A stretch of 64,000 bases of DNA from Sinomonas sp. R1AF57 (GTDB lineage Bacteria; Actinomycetota; Actinomycetes; Actinomycetales; Micrococcaceae). This document shows positions 63,003-64,000 of this stretch, piece after piece. The stretch lies in NCBI RefSeq assembly GCF_002224485.1, contig NZ_CP022463.1, positions 1,770,817-1,834,816 on the forward strand, in the 5' to 3' direction. The position numbers and the translations under genes were made by a program. Below the pieces are notes generated by a model. The model was not told the origin of the DNA. It saw nothing but the letters and a program-made list of their open reading frames with translations, and made no database searches. Within the stretch, counting starts at the first letter, position 1; every line of letters begins with the position of its first letter.

Positions 63003-64000
63003 ATGAGCATCTCTCGCGCCGACGTCGGCCTCCGTTCCGAGCGCGGCCCCATCCTGGCGGCCCTGATGCTGACCACCGGGCTCGTGGCGATCGACGCGAC
63101 GATCGTGGCGACCGCCGTTCCCTCGATCGTGGCGGACGTCGGCGGGTTCTCCTCGTTCCCCTGGCTCTTCTCGGCGTACATGCTCGCCCAGGCCGTCTCC
63201 GTGCCGGTGTACGCGAAGCTCGCGGACACGCTGGGCCGCAAGCCGGTGGTCCTCGCCGGCATCGGACTGTTCCTGGCCGGGTCCGTGCTGTGCGGGATCG
63301 CGGGCTCCATGGGGGCGCTCATCGCGTTCCGGGTCATCCAGGGCCTCGGCGCCGGCGCGGTCCAGCCGATGTCGATCACCATCGCCGGGGACATCTACAC
63401 GGTCGCCGAGCGGGCGAAGGTGCAGGGATACCTCGCGAGCGTGTGGGCCGTCTCCTCGGTGGTGGGGCCGACGCTCGGCGGGGTCTTCGCCCAGCTCGGC
63501 ATCTGGCGCGGGATCTTCCTCGTCAACATCCCGCTCTGCGTGCTCGCCGGGTGGATGCTCGCACGCACGTTCCATGAGTCGGTCCCGCGCTCGCGGCACC
63601 GGATCGACTACCTCGGCTCGGCGCTCCTGACCGTCTCCATGACACTGCTCATCCTCGGCGCGCTCGAGGGCGGCCAGGCGTGGGCGTGGGACTCACCGCT
63701 GAGCATCGGCGCGTTCGCGGCCGGCGGGCTGCTGTTCGCAGCCTTCCTGGCGGCCGAGCGGCGGGCCGCCGAGCCGGTGCTCCCGCTCTGGGTGGTCTCC
63801 CGGAGGCTCCTGCTGACCACCACGCTCGTGTCCTTCGGCGTGGGGGCGATCATCCTGGGGCTCACCTCGTACGTGCCGACCTTCCTCGAGGGGGCCCTGT
63901 CCGCGTCGCCTGTGGTGGCCGGACTCGCGCTCGCGGCGCTCACCATCGGGTGGCCGATCAGCGCGTCGCAGTCAGGCAGGCTCTACCTGCGCATCGGCTT
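63003..64000 (+). CDS. DHA2-type MFS drug exporter, 3' end cut by window edge
   Basis: 332 codons of a major facilitator superfamily exporter of the EmrB/QacA (14-helix) type. Visible features are TGLVAIDATIVATAVPSIVADVGG (motif D1), the motif A-like KLADTLGRKPVVL, the motif C-like AVSSVVGPTLGGVFAQ, and NIPLCVLAGWMLA. The C-terminal half lies outside the window. There is no Shine-Dalgarno sequence before the ATG. Its promoter region holds two palindromes, so it is probably repressor-controlled; no regulator gene is visible in the window. Confidence 0.92.
   Translation, partial: MSISRADVGLRSERGPILAALMLTTGLVAIDATIVATAVPSIVADVGGFSSFPWLFSAYMLAQAVSVPVYAKLADTLGRKPVVLAGIGLFLAGSVLCGIAGSMGALIAFRVIQGLGAGAVQPMSITIAGDIYTVAERAKVQGYLASVWAVSSVVGPTLGGVFAQLGIWRGIFLVNIPLCVLAGWMLARTFHESVPRSRHRIDYLGSALLTVSMTLLILGALEGGQAWAWDSPLSIGAFAAGGLLFAAFLAAERRAAEPVLPLWVVSRRLLLTTTLVSFGVGAIILGLTSYVPTFLEGALSASPVVAGLALAALTIGWPISASQSGRLYLRIG

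Overview
The window is a 64 kb stretch of a high-GC actinobacterial chromosome. Gene order and protein style (mIHF, actinobacterial PriA, mycoredoxin, cysteine-free CoaBC active site) point to a Micrococcaceae member, such as Arthrobacter or Sinomonas, but the genus cannot be fixed from sequence alone. It is mostly core chromosome. I see no rRNA, tRNA, insertion sequence, prophage, plasmid origin or CRISPR array. Genes are tightly packed: most operon junctions are 4-nt ATGA/GTGA overlaps, and no gene-free stretch reaches 300 bases (the longest is the 198-bp ruvC-ruvA gap, which is mostly tandem repeat).

Layout. 1-14.3 kb (minus): a pyrimidine superoperon pyrR-pyrB-pyrC-(PH-like)-carA-carB-pyrF, continuing into mihF-gmk-rpoZ-coaBC-metK-priA (priA runs off the left edge). 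A PyrR-binding RNA hairpin overlaps the pyrR ribosome-binding site. 14.4-15.6 kb (plus): a PrsW-type membrane protease. 15.7-26.3 kb (minus): alaS-ruvX-mltG-aroE-aroC-aroK-aroB-TPR, then efp-nusB. 26.4-31.2 kb (minus): aspS, rarA, rpsD and two small membrane-anchored proteins. 31.2-36.9 kb: an amino-acid permease (plus) lies between aspS and hisS, followed by a membrane-anchored cyclophilin, a DUF349 protein and an orphan AbiEi-like protein. 37-46.8 kb (minus): pdxT-yebC-ruvC-ruvA-ruvB, yajC-secD-secF, relA.

46.9-53.0 kb (plus) is the most unusual part. Three plus-strand genes split pdxT from pdxS, which are usually close together in actinobacteria. The first encodes an asparagine synthetase fused to a C-terminal domain resembling the F420-0:gamma-glutamyl ligase CofE. 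An M3 metallopeptidase follows 7 nt downstream, and then a phosphoribosyltransferase fused to an alpha/beta hydrolase. 53.1-57.5 kb (minus): thrS-HIT-pgsA-pdxS. 57.6-60.3 kb: a DnaE2/ImuC-like polymerase relative whose catalytic core has shrunk, divergent from an HMCES/YedK gene, with a LexA-box-like palindrome between them. 60.4-64 kb: mycoredoxin, a lipoate-ligase-like protein, a thioesterase, a DedA protein and a divergent DHA2-type MFS exporter (cut by the right edge) behind two operator-like palindromes.

Functionally the window holds nucleotide synthesis, aromatic amino-acid synthesis, tRNA charging, Holliday-junction processing, protein export, stringent response and PLP synthesis. The aspartyl-tRNA synthetase carries the histidine typical of non-discriminating enzymes, so Asn-tRNA is probably made by transamidation. 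Several genes (prsW, rarA, pdxT, the HMCES gene) have a -10-like hexamer 6-7 nt before the start codon and no Shine-Dalgarno sequence, which suggests leaderless mRNAs.
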